A stretch of 64,000 bases of DNA from Rossellomorea orangium (GTDB lineage Bacteria; Bacillota; Bacilli; Bacillales; Bacillaceae_B), in contig NZ_JAHWGH010000012.1 in NCBI RefSeq assembly GCF_019334305.1, forward strand, positions 248,001-312,000. The letters run 5' to 3'. Positions 27,263 through 36,870 of this stretch are shown here, piece after piece; positions within the stretch are counted from its first letter, which is position 1, and each line of letters opens with the position of its first letter. A program made the translations under genes and the position numbers. The notes beneath the pieces were generated by a model that did not search any database, had not been told where the DNA came from, and saw only the letters and a list, made by a program, of their open reading frames with translations.

Positions 27263-27643
27263 ATGAGTGGAATACGAACCCTATTGAAGCGATTTCAATC
27301 AGAATGCGAAACATCCGATCAACATGAAGATAAAGAGCTGAAATCCCGCTATTATAAATCAATGCATCAAAGTGCATTCAATGCAGTACTCGGATTATTC
27401 TCATCCTCAGAGTATGAGGTGATCTCACAGTCCAAGGACAGAGGGGAAATCACAGTCCGAAAAAACGGGACGCCCCAATTGTTCATCGTGGCCACTGTGA
27501 TTACAGTAAGGCCGCTTGAAACGGCAGTGGACTTCAAGGTCAGTGCCGATAAAGGGAAGATTTTTGGTACATACACGGTTTTAAAAGCGCAGATCAGCCA
27601 TTATTATCACCAGCTTGATAGTGAATTGACCAAAGTGAAATAA
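27263..27643 (+). CDS. Conserved hypothetical cytosolic protein
   Basis: 126 residues, no signal peptide or membrane segment and no motif I recognise. The N-terminal third is helical and charged (RTLLKRFQSECETSDQHEDKE); the rest looks alpha/beta, with strands around VISQSKDRGEITVRK and FIVATVITVRPLETAVDF. I recall similar short proteins annotated only as cytosolic protein between speD and nrdR in other Bacillus genomes. GGGAGG lies 8 nt before the ATG. Expressed alone or with nrdR (82-nt gap). Confidence 0.75.
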   Translation: MSGIRTLLKRFQSECETSDQHEDKELKSRYYKSMHQSAFNAVLGLFSSSEYEVISQSKDRGEITVRKNGTPQLFIVATVITVRPLETAVDFKVSADKGKIFGTYTVLKAQISHYYHQLDSELTKVK

Positions 27644-27725
27644 CGGTAAATCCTTCAGATGCTTGTGAAAGTCGCCGCTTTTTTATATGATGAAGGTAAT
27701 AGTTTGTAATAACGGAGCTGATATT

Positions 27726-28181
27726 ATGAAATGCCCGTCTTGCCAGCATAATGGTACACGAGTAGTGGACTCCCGTCCTGCTGATGAAGGACGTTCGATC
27801 AGAAGAAGAAGGGAATGTGAAGTGTGTAATTTTCGCTTTACAACGTTCGAGAAGGTTGAGGAGCTTCCTTTAATTGTGGTCAAAAAAGAAGGGGTAAGAG
27901 AAGAGTTTAGTCGAGAAAAGATTTTGAGAGGGCTGATTAAGGCCTGCGAGAAACGCCCTGTGCCTCTTGAAAGATTAGAAAAGATCTCAACAGACATTGA
28001 GAAGGACCTGCGGAATCAAGGTTCCTCTGAAGTGGAATCTGTCAAGATCGGAGAAATGGTCATGGATCATCTTGCAAAAGTAGATGAAGTGGCATATGTC
28101 CGTTTTGCATCCGTATATCGACAATTTAAAGATATTAATGTATTTATAGATGAATTAAAAGAATTGATAAAAAAAGAGTAG
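27726..28181 (+). CDS. nrdR: Ribonucleotide reductase repressor NrdR
   Basis: Zinc- and ATP/dATP-binding repressor that binds NrdR boxes upstream of ribonucleotide reductase genes. The 151 residues start MKCPSCQ. The N-terminal zinc ribbon has CPSC and CEVC with the basic SIRRRRECE segment, followed by an ATP-cone (about 49-139, [20 protein letters not shown]). ATG at 27726 is chosen because it gives the family-standard start; the upstream in-frame start at 27687 has no ribosome site. It lies immediately before dnaB, as in B. subtilis. Confidence 0.95.
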   Translation: MKCPSCQHNGTRVVDSRPADEGRSIRRRRECEVCNFRFTTFEKVEELPLIVVKKEGVREEFSREKILRGLIKACEKRPVPLERLEKISTDIEKDLRNQGSSEVESVKIGEMVMDHLAKVDEVAYVRFASVYRQFKDINVFIDELKELIKKE

Positions 28182-28187
28182 AAGAAT

Positions 28188-28217
28188 GAGCTGAAGATAG
28201 TATTCTTTAGCTCTTTT
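28188..28217 (+). terminator. Terminator-like hairpin after nrdR
   Basis: GAGCTGAAGA / TTCTTTAGCTC stem, 5-nt loop, tail TTTTCTCTTT. It lies between nrdR and dnaB and may only reduce read-through. Confidence 0.7.
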
Positions 28218-28248
28218 CTCTTTATGTATTGAAAGGTAGAATCCAACT

Positions 28249-29637
28249 ATGATGAAGAAGCATTGGAATGAAATACAGCCGATCGATCACTATACGGTAG
28301 GGACTAATGGGATGCTTCAGGAATATGACCGTAAAATCATCACATTTTTGTACCAGCCTCTAATCGGTTCTGTGTGCTACAGCCTCTATATGAGTTTGTG
28401 GGGGGAAGTAGAGGAAAATCGTCTATGGTCGACGGATTCCACCCATTACCATCTCATGAACGTTCTTTCCGTCAACCTTCAGGACGTCTATGAAGCCAGG
28501 ATGAAGCTTGAAGGGATCGGGCTGTTGAAGGTATATGAAAAAAAGGATGATGAAGACCGGCAATTTCTATATGAACTGCAGCCGCCCCTTTCCCCTCGGG
28601 AATTCTTTCATGATGGAATGCTGAATGTATATCTATACCGCAAGATCGGACGCACCCATTATCTTCGTTTAAAGAAGTTTTTTACGGATGTGTCCGTTGA
28701 TATGAATCAGTACACCAACATTACCCGTTCGTTTCAGGATGTGTTTACGTCGGAACAGATCAACTTCCTTCATCATGATGCCAATGTGGATTCAGAAACC
28801 GGCACTGGTGAACAATATATGAAATACGGTAAAAATGATGGACTTGCCTTGGACGAAGTCGATTTTGATTTTCAACTGTTGCTTGCCGGTTTATCCGAAT
28901 CCATGGTCCCGCGGAAAGCTTTTACACAGAATGTGAAAGAAACGGTGTTGAAGCTGAGCTATCTTTATGGAATCAATCCTCTTCAAATGAAGAACATCGT
29001 ATTAAGCTCACTGGATGCAGATGATGCAATCGATATCGAATTACTGCGGAAAACCGCCCGGGACTGGTACGGCATGCAAACGGGAGATCAGCTGCCGGAC
29101 CTGACGACGAGAATGGAAGCGAAGAAACCTGCCGTTCGGGATAAACCTCTCTCTCAGGAAGAGGAGCTCATTGACTATTTGGAAACGACATCCCCAAAGG
29201 ACGTTCTTTCTGATATTTCCAATGGCGGTTCTCCTTCAAAGGCGGATCTGCAGGCTGTGGAAGAAGTGCTCATGTCACAGAAGCTGCCGATAGGCGTCAT
29301 GAATGTGCTGATTCAATACGTGTTATTGAAAACGGACATGAAGTTGACAAAAGGATATATGGAGAAGATTGCTTCCCATTGGTCCAGGAAAAAGGTGACG
29401 TCGGCTAGTGAAGCGATGATACTTGCGAAGAATGAACATAAGCAGTATCTCGAGTGGGCGGAAGGTAAAAAAGAAACCAAATCGAACAGGCGGAGAAAGC
29501 CGATTCGTACTGAAAAGCTTCCCGACTGGTTCAAGGAAGAGGAAGCTCCTGAAGAATCTGATTCCCCTTCTGACGGATACGATTTCGAAGCAGAAAAGAA
29601 AAAACTCGAAGAAGAGCTTAAAAATTTTCGGAAGTAG
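28249..29637 (+). CDS. dnaB: Replication initiation and membrane attachment protein DnaB
   Basis: Helicase co-loader of low-GC Gram-positives, acting with DnaD and DnaI at oriC and at restart; not related to E. coli DnaB helicase. The 462 residues contain a winged-helix N-terminal region (about 1-120, with YDRKIITFLYQPLIGSVCYSLYM) and a DDBH2 domain in the second half (about 325-400). A long Lys/Glu-rich tail ends the protein. It abuts dnaI: the dnaB stop at 29635-29637 overlaps the dnaI ribosome site. Confidence 0.93.
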   Translation: MMKKHWNEIQPIDHYTVGTNGMLQEYDRKIITFLYQPLIGSVCYSLYMSLWGEVEENRLWSTDSTHYHLMNVLSVNLQDVYEARMKLEGIGLLKVYEKKDDEDRQFLYELQPPLSPREFFHDGMLNVYLYRKIGRTHYLRLKKFFTDVSVDMNQYTNITRSFQDVFTSEQINFLHHDANVDSETGTGEQYMKYGKNDGLALDEVDFDFQLLLAGLSESMVPRKAFTQNVKETVLKLSYLYGINPLQMKNIVLSSLDADDAIDIELLRKTARDWYGMQTGDQLPDLTTRMEAKKPAVRDKPLSQEEELIDYLETTSPKDVLSDISNGGSPSKADLQAVEEVLMSQKLPIGVMNVLIQYVLLKTDMKLTKGYMEKIASHWSRKKVTSASEAMILAKNEHKQYLEWAEGKKETKSNRRRKPIRTEKLPDWFKEEEAPEESDSPSDGYDFEAEKKKLEEELKNFRK

Positions 29638-29649
29638 GTGAACATAACG

Positions 29650-30582
29650 GTGGAGAAAATCAATAACACCTTAAAAAGGTTGGCGACTTCTGGTTCGTTT
29701 CAACAGAGATATGAGCAAATGAAAAAAGAGATCTTAGAGAACAATGATGTGAAAGATTTTATCCGCAGGAACGAAGGCCTTGTAACTAGTGAAATGGTCA
29801 ATGAAAGCTTGATGAAGCTGTATGAATACATTTCCCAAAGCAAGGAGTGTCGTTACTGCCCTTCTTTGCAGGAATGTAAGAACATGATGGAAGGATATGA
29901 CCCTCACTTGGTGATCAGGGGCAATACCATCGACATCGACTATCATCGCTGCCCGCGTAAAGTCATCCATGATGAAAGAACGAGTGCCCAGCGTCTGATC
30001 AAAAGTCTTTATGTACCCAAAGATATTTTACAAGCGTCGTTCCAGACCCTGGAACTTGATTCGAAAAGCCGTCTCGAAGCTGTGCGTTTGGCGAAAAATT
30101 TCGTGGAGACCTATACAGAAGGAACAAAAATGAAGGGTCTTTATTTTTACGGGAAGTTCGGTGTCGGGAAATCCTATCTGTTAGGGGCTATGGCTAATGA
30201 ACTTGCCGAGAAAAAGATCGGGTCTTTGATTGTATATGTACCGGAGTTCTTCAGGGAAATCAAGCAGTCACTCGGTGATAATTCCGTGAATGAAAAGCTT
30301 GAAATGGTGAAATCGGCACCGATCCTCATGCTGGATGATATCGGAGCGGAAACGATGTCGAGTTGGGGAAGGGACGAAATCCTCGGGACGATTCTCCAGT
30401 ATCGGATGCTCGAGAACCTGCCGACATTCTTTACTTCCAACTTTAATTTCAACGAACTGACCCATCACTTGACCTATAGCCAGCGTGGGGAAGAAGAGAA
30501 ATTGAAGGCTGCGCGGATCATGGAGCGGATTAAATATTTGTCCAAGCCTGTGTTGATTGACGGCAGGAATAGAAGAGAATAG
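29650..30582 (+). CDS. dnaI: Primosomal helicase loader DnaI
   Basis: AAA+ ATPase that loads the replicative helicase. The 310 residues fit the family. The N-terminal zinc-binding domain shows CRYC, C and a later HRCP; the C-terminal AAA+ domain has Walker A YGKFGVGKSYL, Walker B ILMLDDIGAE, sensor FFTSNFN and the arginine-finger region SQRGEEEKLKAARIMERI. The GTG at 29650 is preferred over GTG 29638: AGGTGA sits 8 nt before it inside the dnaB stop region, and the product then aligns with the start of B. subtilis DnaI. Confidence 0.93.
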   Translation: MEKINNTLKRLATSGSFQQRYEQMKKEILENNDVKDFIRRNEGLVTSEMVNESLMKLYEYISQSKECRYCPSLQECKNMMEGYDPHLVIRGNTIDIDYHRCPRKVIHDERTSAQRLIKSLYVPKDILQASFQTLELDSKSRLEAVRLAKNFVETYTEGTKMKGLYFYGKFGVGKSYLLGAMANELAEKKIGSLIVYVPEFFREIKQSLGDNSVNEKLEMVKSAPILMLDDIGAETMSSWGRDEILGTILQYRMLENLPTFFTSNFNFNELTHHLTYSQRGEEEKLKAARIMERIKYLSKPVLIDGRNRRE

Positions 30583-30589
30583 ATTGATG

Positions 30590-30625
30590 GAGAGGAGATC
30601 GCATGCGGTTTCCTTTCTTTTTTTT
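30590..30625 (+). terminator. Terminator after dnaI
   Basis: AGAGGA..GC / GC..CCTTTCT stem around GATCGCATGCGG, followed by eight T. Confidence 0.65.
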
Positions 30626-30646
30626 GTGGAACTGGTTGAGGTGGTG

Positions 30647-30880
30647 CGGTTGTATTTTACATTTTTTGTTAAACGGCTGAATTTTGTAGGATATCGGCTG
30701 GATTCTCACAGAAAACCGCTGGATTATATTAAGTTTCGGCTGGATTTTCGTGCTAAACGGCTTGTTTCACAGTGAAATCGGCTGGATTTGCTGTAACGAA
30801 CGACCGGACCAACGCCAATCCAGACGAGACTGCCTCACTTAAGAGACGAATCCGCAACAATCCAGACGAGACTGCCTCCA
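30647..30880. repeat. Short-word array D (CGGCTGGATT, 21-nt step)
   Basis: The word CGGCTGGATT and close variants start at 30674, 30695, 30716, 30737, 30758 and 30779: six units at exactly 21-nt steps, with unrelated 11-nt spacers. A weak unit lies at 30647. The inverted word appears in two identical 21-nt blocks beginning CAATCCAGACGAGACTGC at 30816 and 30858, 42 nt (two steps) apart. The array occupies most of the 480-nt gap between dnaI and ytxC; from 30881 to 31046 I see only C-rich and AT-rich sequence. Confidence 0.75.
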
Positions 30881-31062
30881 GAAGCCTCTGTAATTATCCC
30901 AACCACTGCATCCCCCCAAGCCCCTGACGGAAACGAAACCTTTTCCATCACATCTTCCACAAACCCTGCCCCACGGAAAAGAAATTCCCTCATCAACTTC
31001 TAATTTATACAAGCCTCCCATATATATAAATCAGGGAATTGGGTTTAAGGAGGCGAGAAAGT

Positions 31063-31929
31063 TTGATTGAATTTATTTTCAAGCAAAAAAACGATGCGAT
31101 AAAGCTTCAAGGATACCTCAATAAAGAATTCATCCAATCATGGTTCCATGAAACGCTCTTTCAACATAAAGCGCACTATAATCTGACGATAGACGTTTCC
31201 CCCTTCTTTAAGGAAAGAGAAAAGCTGTTCAAGGGTGTTTCTAAATTCGTCATCAATGATAAATGCATGGACTGGTCCGAATCAGTCCTAAGGGAAAACT
31301 ATTTCTATGAAGATGTGGATGAAATCAATCAGATATTAGAAATCGTATCAGAATTGAGAATGGGGGAACGGCCGGAATTGATGGAGTTGATCGGGGAATG
31401 GGATGAAGCCGGCTACGTCCTTGAAAGTTTGGAGCCATTGATGGAAGGGAAAGCCCCCATATCATTCGATTCCTTTAGTAAATTCAGGCTGAAGAAGCTT
31501 CAGGAAAGACTGAAGTTGATGGTGGACCTCGCCATAGATGAATATAAGATGGAGCAGGAATATCAAATGTTTGTTCATATGCTTCGGGAGTATCTGGCAT
31601 CAAGGGAGCAGAAGATGCGCACGATTCATTTATACTCGACGGGCTATGGTTTTCGCTTTTTTGATGAAGATATGAAGGAAGTGGCTCGCGGGGATTTGAC
31701 GAAGCTAATTGATAAACGTCTTCTGACGAATCACCCGTTATACGTTGATTCATTCACCATTGCGCCGTTATTATCCCTTGCTCCTGAGAAGATACTCGTT
31801 TACGGGCAAAGCGACCATCAATTGATCAGGACCCTTCAAAATATTTTTGAAGAGCGGATCGACCTTTTGCCGTCGAGTTATTTTCCCGATACCCTCTTGT
31901 ATCCTTCATGGGATATCGCGAATGAATAG
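31063..31929 (+). CDS. ytxC: Putative sporulation protein YtxC
   Basis: 288-residue protein of the YtxC family, conserved in endospore formers and of unknown function. It has no signal peptide or obvious membrane segment; the middle (about 140-190) is strongly helical and charged (FRLKKLQERLKLMVDLAIDE). TTG at 31063 is chosen because AAGGAGG at 31047-31053 lies 9 nt before it, whereas the longer reading from 31039 would place the ribosome site inside the gene. It precedes thrS, as in B. subtilis. Confidence 0.82.
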   Translation: MIEFIFKQKNDAIKLQGYLNKEFIQSWFHETLFQHKAHYNLTIDVSPFFKEREKLFKGVSKFVINDKCMDWSESVLRENYFYEDVDEINQILEIVSELRMGERPELMELIGEWDEAGYVLESLEPLMEGKAPISFDSFSKFRLKKLQERLKLMVDLAIDEYKMEQEYQMFVHMLREYLASREQKMRTIHLYSTGYGFRFFDEDMKEVARGDLTKLIDKRLLTNHPLYVDSFTIAPLLSLAPEKILVYGQSDHQLIRTLQNIFEERIDLLPSSYFPDTLLYPSWDIANE

Positions 31930-31931
31930 GC

Positions 31932-31960
31932 TTGCTTTTCAAACCATAACCGATTATAAT
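31932..31960 (+). promoter_or_regulatory. thrS promoter
   Basis: TTGCTT and TATAAT with a 17-nt spacer, placed just before the T-box leader. Confidence 0.6.
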
Positions 31961-31984
31961 ACCTACATAATAAGTCAATAAATA

Positions 31985-32259
31985 AAGGTTATGATGAGGA
32001 CAACAATATTTCTATTCCATTCACAGAGAGGGAAGTCACCAGGCTGCAAGCTTCCTAATTCGGTAGTGATATTTACCGCCTCGGAACTTCAATCATGAAC
32101 GGGATCATAAAGGATCCACAGTATTGATTGACGGCTAAATGTCGTTATTCGTTTTCAATGAAGTCATTGGGTGCTCCGGCACACAGTGAGAAGTTGGGTG
32201 GAACCACGAGTTTACTTATTAACCTCGTCCCTTCAAACGTGAAGGGGCGGGGTTTTTTT
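31985..32259 (+). ncRNA. T-box riboswitch of thrS
   Basis: tRNA-Thr-sensing leader. The conserved T-box core AAGTTGGGTGGAACCACG lies at 32191-32208. A candidate specifier ACC (Thr) is at 32075-32077 in the stem I internal loop, followed by G. The intrinsic terminator CCTCGTCCCTTCA / TGAAGGGGCGGGG with seven T (about 32223-32259) overlaps the antiterminator. Uncharged tRNA-Thr should favour read-through into thrS. Confidence 0.93.
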
Positions 32260-32294
32260 ATGTTTTATAACGATACTTTAAGGAGTGAAATCAC

Positions 32295-34226
32295 ATGTCA
32301 GAAGTAGTGAAAATGCAGTTCCCTGATGGAAATGTCAAGGAGTTTCCTAAAGGGACAACAACAGAAGAGATTGCTGCGTCCATCAGTCCAGGACTGAAGA
32401 AGAAGGCGCTGGCTGGTAAAATAAATGGTGAAATGATCGACCTGCGTACAGGGATTCAGGAAGATGGAGCGATTGAAATTGTTACAGCTCCTTCAGCGGA
32501 TGCCCTTGAAGTCCTTCGTCACAGTACAGCCCATTTAATGGCACAGGCGATCAAACGTTTATATCCTGAAACGAAACTTGGAATCGGTCCGGTCATTGAA
32601 GGCGGATTCTACTACGATATCGATTCGGAGCACACATTCACTCCGGAAGATCTTCCGGTGATCGAGAAGGAAATGAAGAAGATCACAGGTGAAAATCTGG
32701 AAGTGGTACGTAAAGAAGTGAGCCGAGATGAAGCGCAGAAAATGTACGAAGAAATCGGTGACGAATATAAGCTTGAACTGCTTGAAGCCATTCCTGAAGG
32801 GGAGCAGGTTTCCATATATGAGCAGGGTGAATTCTTCGACCTGTGCCGTGGAGTCCACATCCCTTCTACAAATAAAATCAAGGAATTCAAGCTGTTAAGT
32901 ATCGCCGGTGCTTACTGGCGAGGAAACAGCGATAATAAAATGCTTCAACGTATTTACGGTACGGCTTTCTTCAAGAAGGAAGACCTGGAAGAGCATCTTC
33001 GTCTCTTAGAAGAAGCGAAAGAGCGTGATCACCGTAAAATCGGTAAAGAATTGAACCTGTTCATGAACTCGCAAAAAGTGGGACAAGGTCTTCCAATGTG
33101 GCTGCCAAAAGGTGCAACGATTCGTCGTATCATCGAGCGTTACATCGTTGATAAAGAAGAGCGTCTGGGCTATGACCACGTCTACACTCCAATCATGGGT
33201 AGCGTTGAGTTGTACAAAACAAGCGGTCACTGGGATCACTATCAGGAAAACATGTTCCCGGTCATGGAAATGGACAATGAAGATCTTGTCCTTCGCCCGA
33301 TGAACTGCCCTCACCATATGATGATTTACAAAAACGGCATCCACAGCTACCGTGAGCTTCCGATCCGTATCGCCGAGCTGGGTACGATGCACCGTTATGA
33401 ATTATCTGGTGCTCTTTCTGGTCTGCAGCGTGTACGAGGAATGACTCTGAATGATGCCCATATCTTCGTCCGTCCTGATCAAATCAAGGAAGAATTCAAG
33501 CGTGTCGTGCGTCTTGTTCAGGAAGTATACAAGGACTTTGATCTGAATGACTATTCGTTCCGTCTTTCGTACCGCGATCCTGAAGATACTGAGAAGTACT
33601 TTGATGACGATGAGATGTGGAACCGTGCACAAGGTATGATCAAGGAAGCGATGGATGAACTGGATGTCGAGTACTTCGAAGCAGAAGGAGAAGCGGCATT
33701 CTATGGACCTAAACTGGATGTGCAAGTGAAGACGGCACTGGGTAAAGAAGAAACACTATCCACTGTTCAATTGGACTTCTTACTTCCAGAGCGCTTTGAC
33801 TTAACATACGTTGGGGAAGACGGGAAGCAGCATCGTCCGGTTGTTATCCACCGTGGTGTTGTATCCACAATGGAACGATTCGTGGCATTCTTGATCGAAG
33901 AGTACAAAGGAGCCTTCCCGACATGGCTCGCTCCAACGCAGGTTCAAGTGATCCCGGTTTCTCCGGATGTCCACTTCGATTATGCGAAAGAAGTGAAAGA
34001 AAAGCTTCAGGCTGAAGGGCTTCGTGTCGACATCGATGACCGTAATGAAAAAATCGGCTATAAGATCCGTGAAGCACAGATGAGTAAAGTCCCTTACATG
34101 CTTGTCGTGGGAGACAATGAAATCAAGGAAACGGCCGTCAACGTCCGTAAATACGGCGAGCAAAAATCCGAAACGATTTCCCTTGACGCATTCATCGCCC
34201 ACATCACAAAAGAAGCGAATCGCTAA
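32295..34226 (+). CDS. thrS: Threonyl-tRNA synthetase
   Basis: Class II synthetase of 643 residues. TGS domain (1-60), the second N-terminal editing domain with [16 protein letters not shown] and GGFYYDID (about 70-230), the catalytic core with motif 2 region [12 protein letters not shown] (zinc Cys), [18 protein letters not shown] and [23 protein letters not shown] (motif 3), and the anticodon-binding domain (about 535-640). AGGAG precedes ATG 32295. It is controlled by the T-box leader. Confidence 0.97.
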   Translation: MSEVVKMQFPDGNVKEFPKGTTTEEIAASISPGLKKKALAGKINGEMIDLRTGIQEDGAIEIVTAPSADALEVLRHSTAHLMAQAIKRLYPETKLGIGPVIEGGFYYDIDSEHTFTPEDLPVIEKEMKKITGENLEVVRKEVSRDEAQKMYEEIGDEYKLELLEAIPEGEQVSIYEQGEFFDLCRGVHIPSTNKIKEFKLLSIAGAYWRGNSDNKMLQRIYGTAFFKKEDLEEHLRLLEEAKERDHRKIGKELNLFMNSQKVGQGLPMWLPKGATIRRIIERYIVDKEERLGYDHVYTPIMGSVELYKTSGHWDHYQENMFPVMEMDNEDLVLRPMNCPHHMMIYKNGIHSYRELPIRIAELGTMHRYELSGALSGLQRVRGMTLNDAHIFVRPDQIKEEFKRVVRLVQEVYKDFDLNDYSFRLSYRDPEDTEKYFDDDEMWNRAQGMIKEAMDELDVEYFEAEGEAAFYGPKLDVQVKTALGKEETLSTVQLDFLLPERFDLTYVGEDGKQHRPVVIHRGVVSTMERFVAFLIEEYKGAFPTWLAPTQVQVIPVSPDVHFDYAKEVKEKLQAEGLRVDIDDRNEKIGYKIREAQMSKVPYMLVVGDNEIKETAVNVRKYGEQKSETISLDAFIAHITKEANR

Positions 34227-34234
34227 TAATAGAA

Positions 34235-34299
34235 GAGGGACGGACCTCCCGATGGTCATTAAGGTTTACAATAATCTTTCCGTTGGAGGTCCGTCCCTC
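34235..34299. repeat. 15-bp perfect inverted repeat after thrS
   Basis: GAGGGACGGACCTCC (34235-34249) and its exact complement (34285-34299) flank a 35-nt loop. There is no T run on either side (CCCAATAAATTT follows), so it is either an unusual terminator, a 3'-end stabiliser, or a small mobile-type palindrome. Confidence 0.7.
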
Positions 34300-34379
34300 C
34301 CCAATAAATTTCAAAAAAACTGTTGCACTCTCCTTAGATGTCTGATATTATGAAATACGTTGTGATATTAAATGATTAT

Positions 34380-34408
34380 TTGACAGCGGTATTGTCATGT
34401 GATATAGT
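34380..34408 (+). promoter_or_regulatory. infC-rpmI-rplT promoter
   Basis: TTGACA and TATAGT with a 17-nt spacer; predicts a start near 34415 and a 235-nt leader. Confidence 0.8.
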
Positions 34409-34414
34409 ATCTAA

Positions 34415-34569
34415 GGTGAATTGAATACAGTTTGGTACAAGCAGGAGCTACCCGCTTCTCACCTGAATAACGCGTTAAAGCTGTTTACAGGTATGTGATT
34501 GACTATTAAAGCCATTTATATATGCTTAATAATCAGGTGCGGGTGTTTCGACACTCGCATCTTTTTTTG
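34415..34569 (+). ncRNA. L20 (ribosomal protein) leader with attenuator
   Basis: Leader between the infC promoter and infC. It ends in the intrinsic terminator TGCGGGTG / CACTCGCA followed by seven T (34537-34569), well before the infC start. In B. subtilis L20 binds the infC leader and promotes early termination; position, gene order and terminator fit this family. The upstream pairing is not drawn in detail here. Confidence 0.8.
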
Positions 34570-34648
34570 TGTGTTATACACAAAAAGGGAAGCGAGTACG
34601 TCAACCAAAGCCGTGTATTCTTTTAATAAACCTTGGAGGTGGCTAATT

Positions 34649-35164
34649 ATTAGCAAAGACATGATCTTAAACGAAACGATTCGTGCCCGTGAAGTACGTC
34701 TTATCGATCAAAACGGTGAGCAGCTTGGGATTAAATCCAAGAATGAAGCTCTTGAAATTGCTGAACGTGTAAACCTTGATCTTGTTCTTGTTGCTCCAAA
34801 TGCAAAACCACCCGTTGCTCGTATCATGGACTACGGTAAGTTTAAATTTGAACAACAGAAGAAAGAAAAAGAAGCACGTAAGAATCAGAAGATCATCAAT
34901 CTTAAAGAGGTGCGTTTAAGCCCGACGATTGATGAACATGATTTCAACACTAAGCTTCGTAATGCTCGTAAGTTCCTTGAAAAAGGAGACAAAGTTAAAG
35001 CGTCAATCCGATTTAAAGGTCGTGCGATCACGCACAAAGAAATTGGTCAACGCGTTCTGGATCGCTTCAGTGATGAGTGTAAAGATGTAGCAACCGTTGA
35101 ATCAAAACCAAAAATGGATGGTCGTAGTATGTTCTTGGTGCTTGCACCAGTCAACGAAAAATAA
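34649..35164 (+). CDS. infC: Translation initiation factor IF-3
   Basis: IF-3 keeps ribosomal subunits apart and checks start codons. The 171-residue product begins at an AUU codon at 34649, 9 nt after GGAGG (34635-34639), giving [19 protein letters not shown] as in B. subtilis. No ATG or GTG lies between the ribosome site and conserved sequence. The rare AUU start is the classic basis of infC autoregulation. N domain about 1-75, basic linker [16 protein letters not shown] domain about 85-171 with [13 protein letters not shown]. First gene of infC-rpmI-rplT. Confidence 0.96.
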   Translation: MSKDMILNETIRAREVRLIDQNGEQLGIKSKNEALEIAERVNLDLVLVAPNAKPPVARIMDYGKFKFEQQKKEKEARKNQKIINLKEVRLSPTIDEHDFNTKLRNARKFLEKGDKVKASIRFKGRAITHKEIGQRVLDRFSDECKDVATVESKPKMDGRSMFLVLAPVNEK

Positions 35165-35187
35165 AGGACCCGAGGAGGAAAAGCATC

Positions 35188-35388
35188 ATGCCAAAAATGA
35201 AAACTCACCGCGGCTCAGCTAAGCGTTTCAAGAAAACAGGTTCTGGTAAACTTAAACGTTCACACGCTTACACAAGCCACTTATTCGCAAACAAATCTAC
35301 TAAAGCAAAGCGTAAGCTACGTAAAGCGGCTGTTGTCTCTAAAGGAGATTTCAAACGCATTCGTCATATGCTTGACAACCTAAAATAA
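35188..35388 (+). CDS. rpmI: 50S ribosomal protein L35
   Basis: 66-residue, very basic ribosomal protein. The family pattern [20 protein letters not shown] is complete, with [11 protein letters not shown] in the middle. AGGAGG lies 7 nt before the ATG. Second gene of the infC operon. Confidence 0.97.
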   Translation: MPKMKTHRGSAKRFKKTGSGKLKRSHAYTSHLFANKSTKAKRKLRKAAVVSKGDFKRIRHMLDNLK

Positions 35389-35398
35389 GAAGTAATAG

Positions 35399-35776
<378 letters not shown>

Positions 35777-35800
35777 TACCTGCTGACTCTGTTAGCAGAT

Positions 35801-35830
35801 AAAAGGACTGGCCCCCGGCCGGTCCTTTCT
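35801..35830 (+). terminator. Terminator after rplT
   Basis: AAAGGACTGGC / GCCGGTCCTTT stem with a CCCCG loop (one G-U pair), followed by CTTATAT. Confidence 0.75.
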
Positions 35831-35864
35831 TATATCATCAAAAAATAGAAAGCAGGTAGATTAC

Positions 35865-36143
35865 GTGGATTCACTAACCGGTATCTTATATATCTATGCC
35901 GTCGTCATGAATATCATCGGTTTTATCATCATGGGAAGGGATAAAAAGAAAGCGAAGAAACACGAATACCGCATCAGTGAGCGGGTACTGTGGCAGGTGG
36001 CCATCGTTGGGGGAAGCGTCGGAGCGTATTTGGGTATGAAGGTGTTCAGGCATAAAACCAAGCACAAACAGTTTGCCCTTGGCTTTCCGCTGCTTGTCAT
36101 GCTCCACTGCGTGCTGTTCATCTGGTTGAATGCGAATCTCTGA
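35865..36143 (+). CDS. ysdA: DUF1294 membrane protein YsdA
   Basis: 92-residue integral membrane protein. Three hydrophobic helices are visible at about 5-23, 42-60 (VLWQVAIVGGSVGAYLGM, the DUF1294 signature region) and 70-90, with the conserved KKKAKKHEYRISE between the first two. Function unknown. The start codon is GTG at 35865, with a modest GCAGG site upstream. It follows the infC operon terminator, as in B. subtilis. Confidence 0.85.
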   Translation: MDSLTGILYIYAVVMNIIGFIIMGRDKKKAKKHEYRISERVLWQVAIVGGSVGAYLGMKVFRHKTKHKQFALGFPLLVMLHCVLFIWLNANL

Positions 36144-36238
36144 AATCAAAGTTTTCATTCTTTAACCCGTCTCTTCTACATACTATATAGAGAGTGTGTA
36201 GAAACAGCTTAGAAAAGCAGAAGGAGGTCGCGTTAGCC

Positions 36239-36808
36239 ATGGACGAACGGTTGGTAGCTGCATTCGCCCTGATGGAATCAAGCGGATATATGGCTCCTGT
36301 TCTGTTTATCTTGTTTCACGTCCTGAGGCAGTTTTTGTTCATTCCCGTCGCCCTTGTCTGCATGGCGGGAGGGGTACTGTTCGGCAGCCTCTTCGGCACG
36401 GTGTATTCATTGATCGGATTAACGCTCTTATCTGTCACTTTTTATTTTGTCATCAAAGGATTCAAATCGTTTTACGAAAAGCTTCTACGATTGAAGGAGA
36501 AATGGTTCGGCCGGAATGCAACCCTTACGACAGGCCAAATCGCCGTTCTCAGGTTGATCCCTTTTGTCCATTATCAGCTCTTAAATCTTTGTCTGCTCGA
36601 ACGGAAGAAGGAGCTCAAGCCCTTCATTCGTGCATCTGTCCTTTCAAACATTCCCCTGGCGTTCTTTTACACTGTCTTCGGCCAGTACATCAAACAATTT
36701 TCCCCGCCCATTCTCGTTATGATCTTCCTTGCACTCATTGTCCTATTCTACCTTTTAAGAGAAAAAGTGCGTGTTATTCAGTGGAGAGAGTTTTTTCCCA
36801 GTAAATAA
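36239..36808 (+). CDS. TVP38/TMEM64 family membrane protein
   Basis: 189-residue polytopic membrane protein of the TVP38/VTT (SNARE-associated, DedA-related) family. After a short N terminus come helices at about 15-45, 50-75 (the signature glycine-rich MAGGVLFGSLFGTVYSLIG), 125-150 and 155-175. B. subtilis YtxB belongs to the same family but lies between dnaI and ytxC; if this is its counterpart it has moved, which is inference. ATG at 36239 is preferred because AAGGAGG at 36221-36227 lies 11 nt before it and the earlier in-frame ATG would contain it. Confidence 0.78.
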   Translation: MDERLVAAFALMESSGYMAPVLFILFHVLRQFLFIPVALVCMAGGVLFGSLFGTVYSLIGLTLLSVTFYFVIKGFKSFYEKLLRLKEKWFGRNATLTTGQIAVLRLIPFVHYQLLNLCLLERKKELKPFIRASVLSNIPLAFFYTVFGQYIKQFSPPILVMIFLALIVLFYLLREKVRVIQWREFFPSK

Positions 36809-36870
36809 AATCAATGGTTGTTATTTACACAAAATGTGTATCGCGATGCTCTGTCAATGAGTGTGTGCTA

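Noticed and set aside
30557-30775. Open frame through array D with a seven-residue periodic RLD pattern
   Set aside because: A 21-nt step is 7 codons, so one stop-free unit keeps the frame open. There is no ribosome site for it, and array E with a 25-nt step cannot be read this way.
30674-30788. CRISPR array at array D
   Set aside because: The word is about 10 nt and the spacers about 11 nt, far below CRISPR dimensions, and no cas genes are present.
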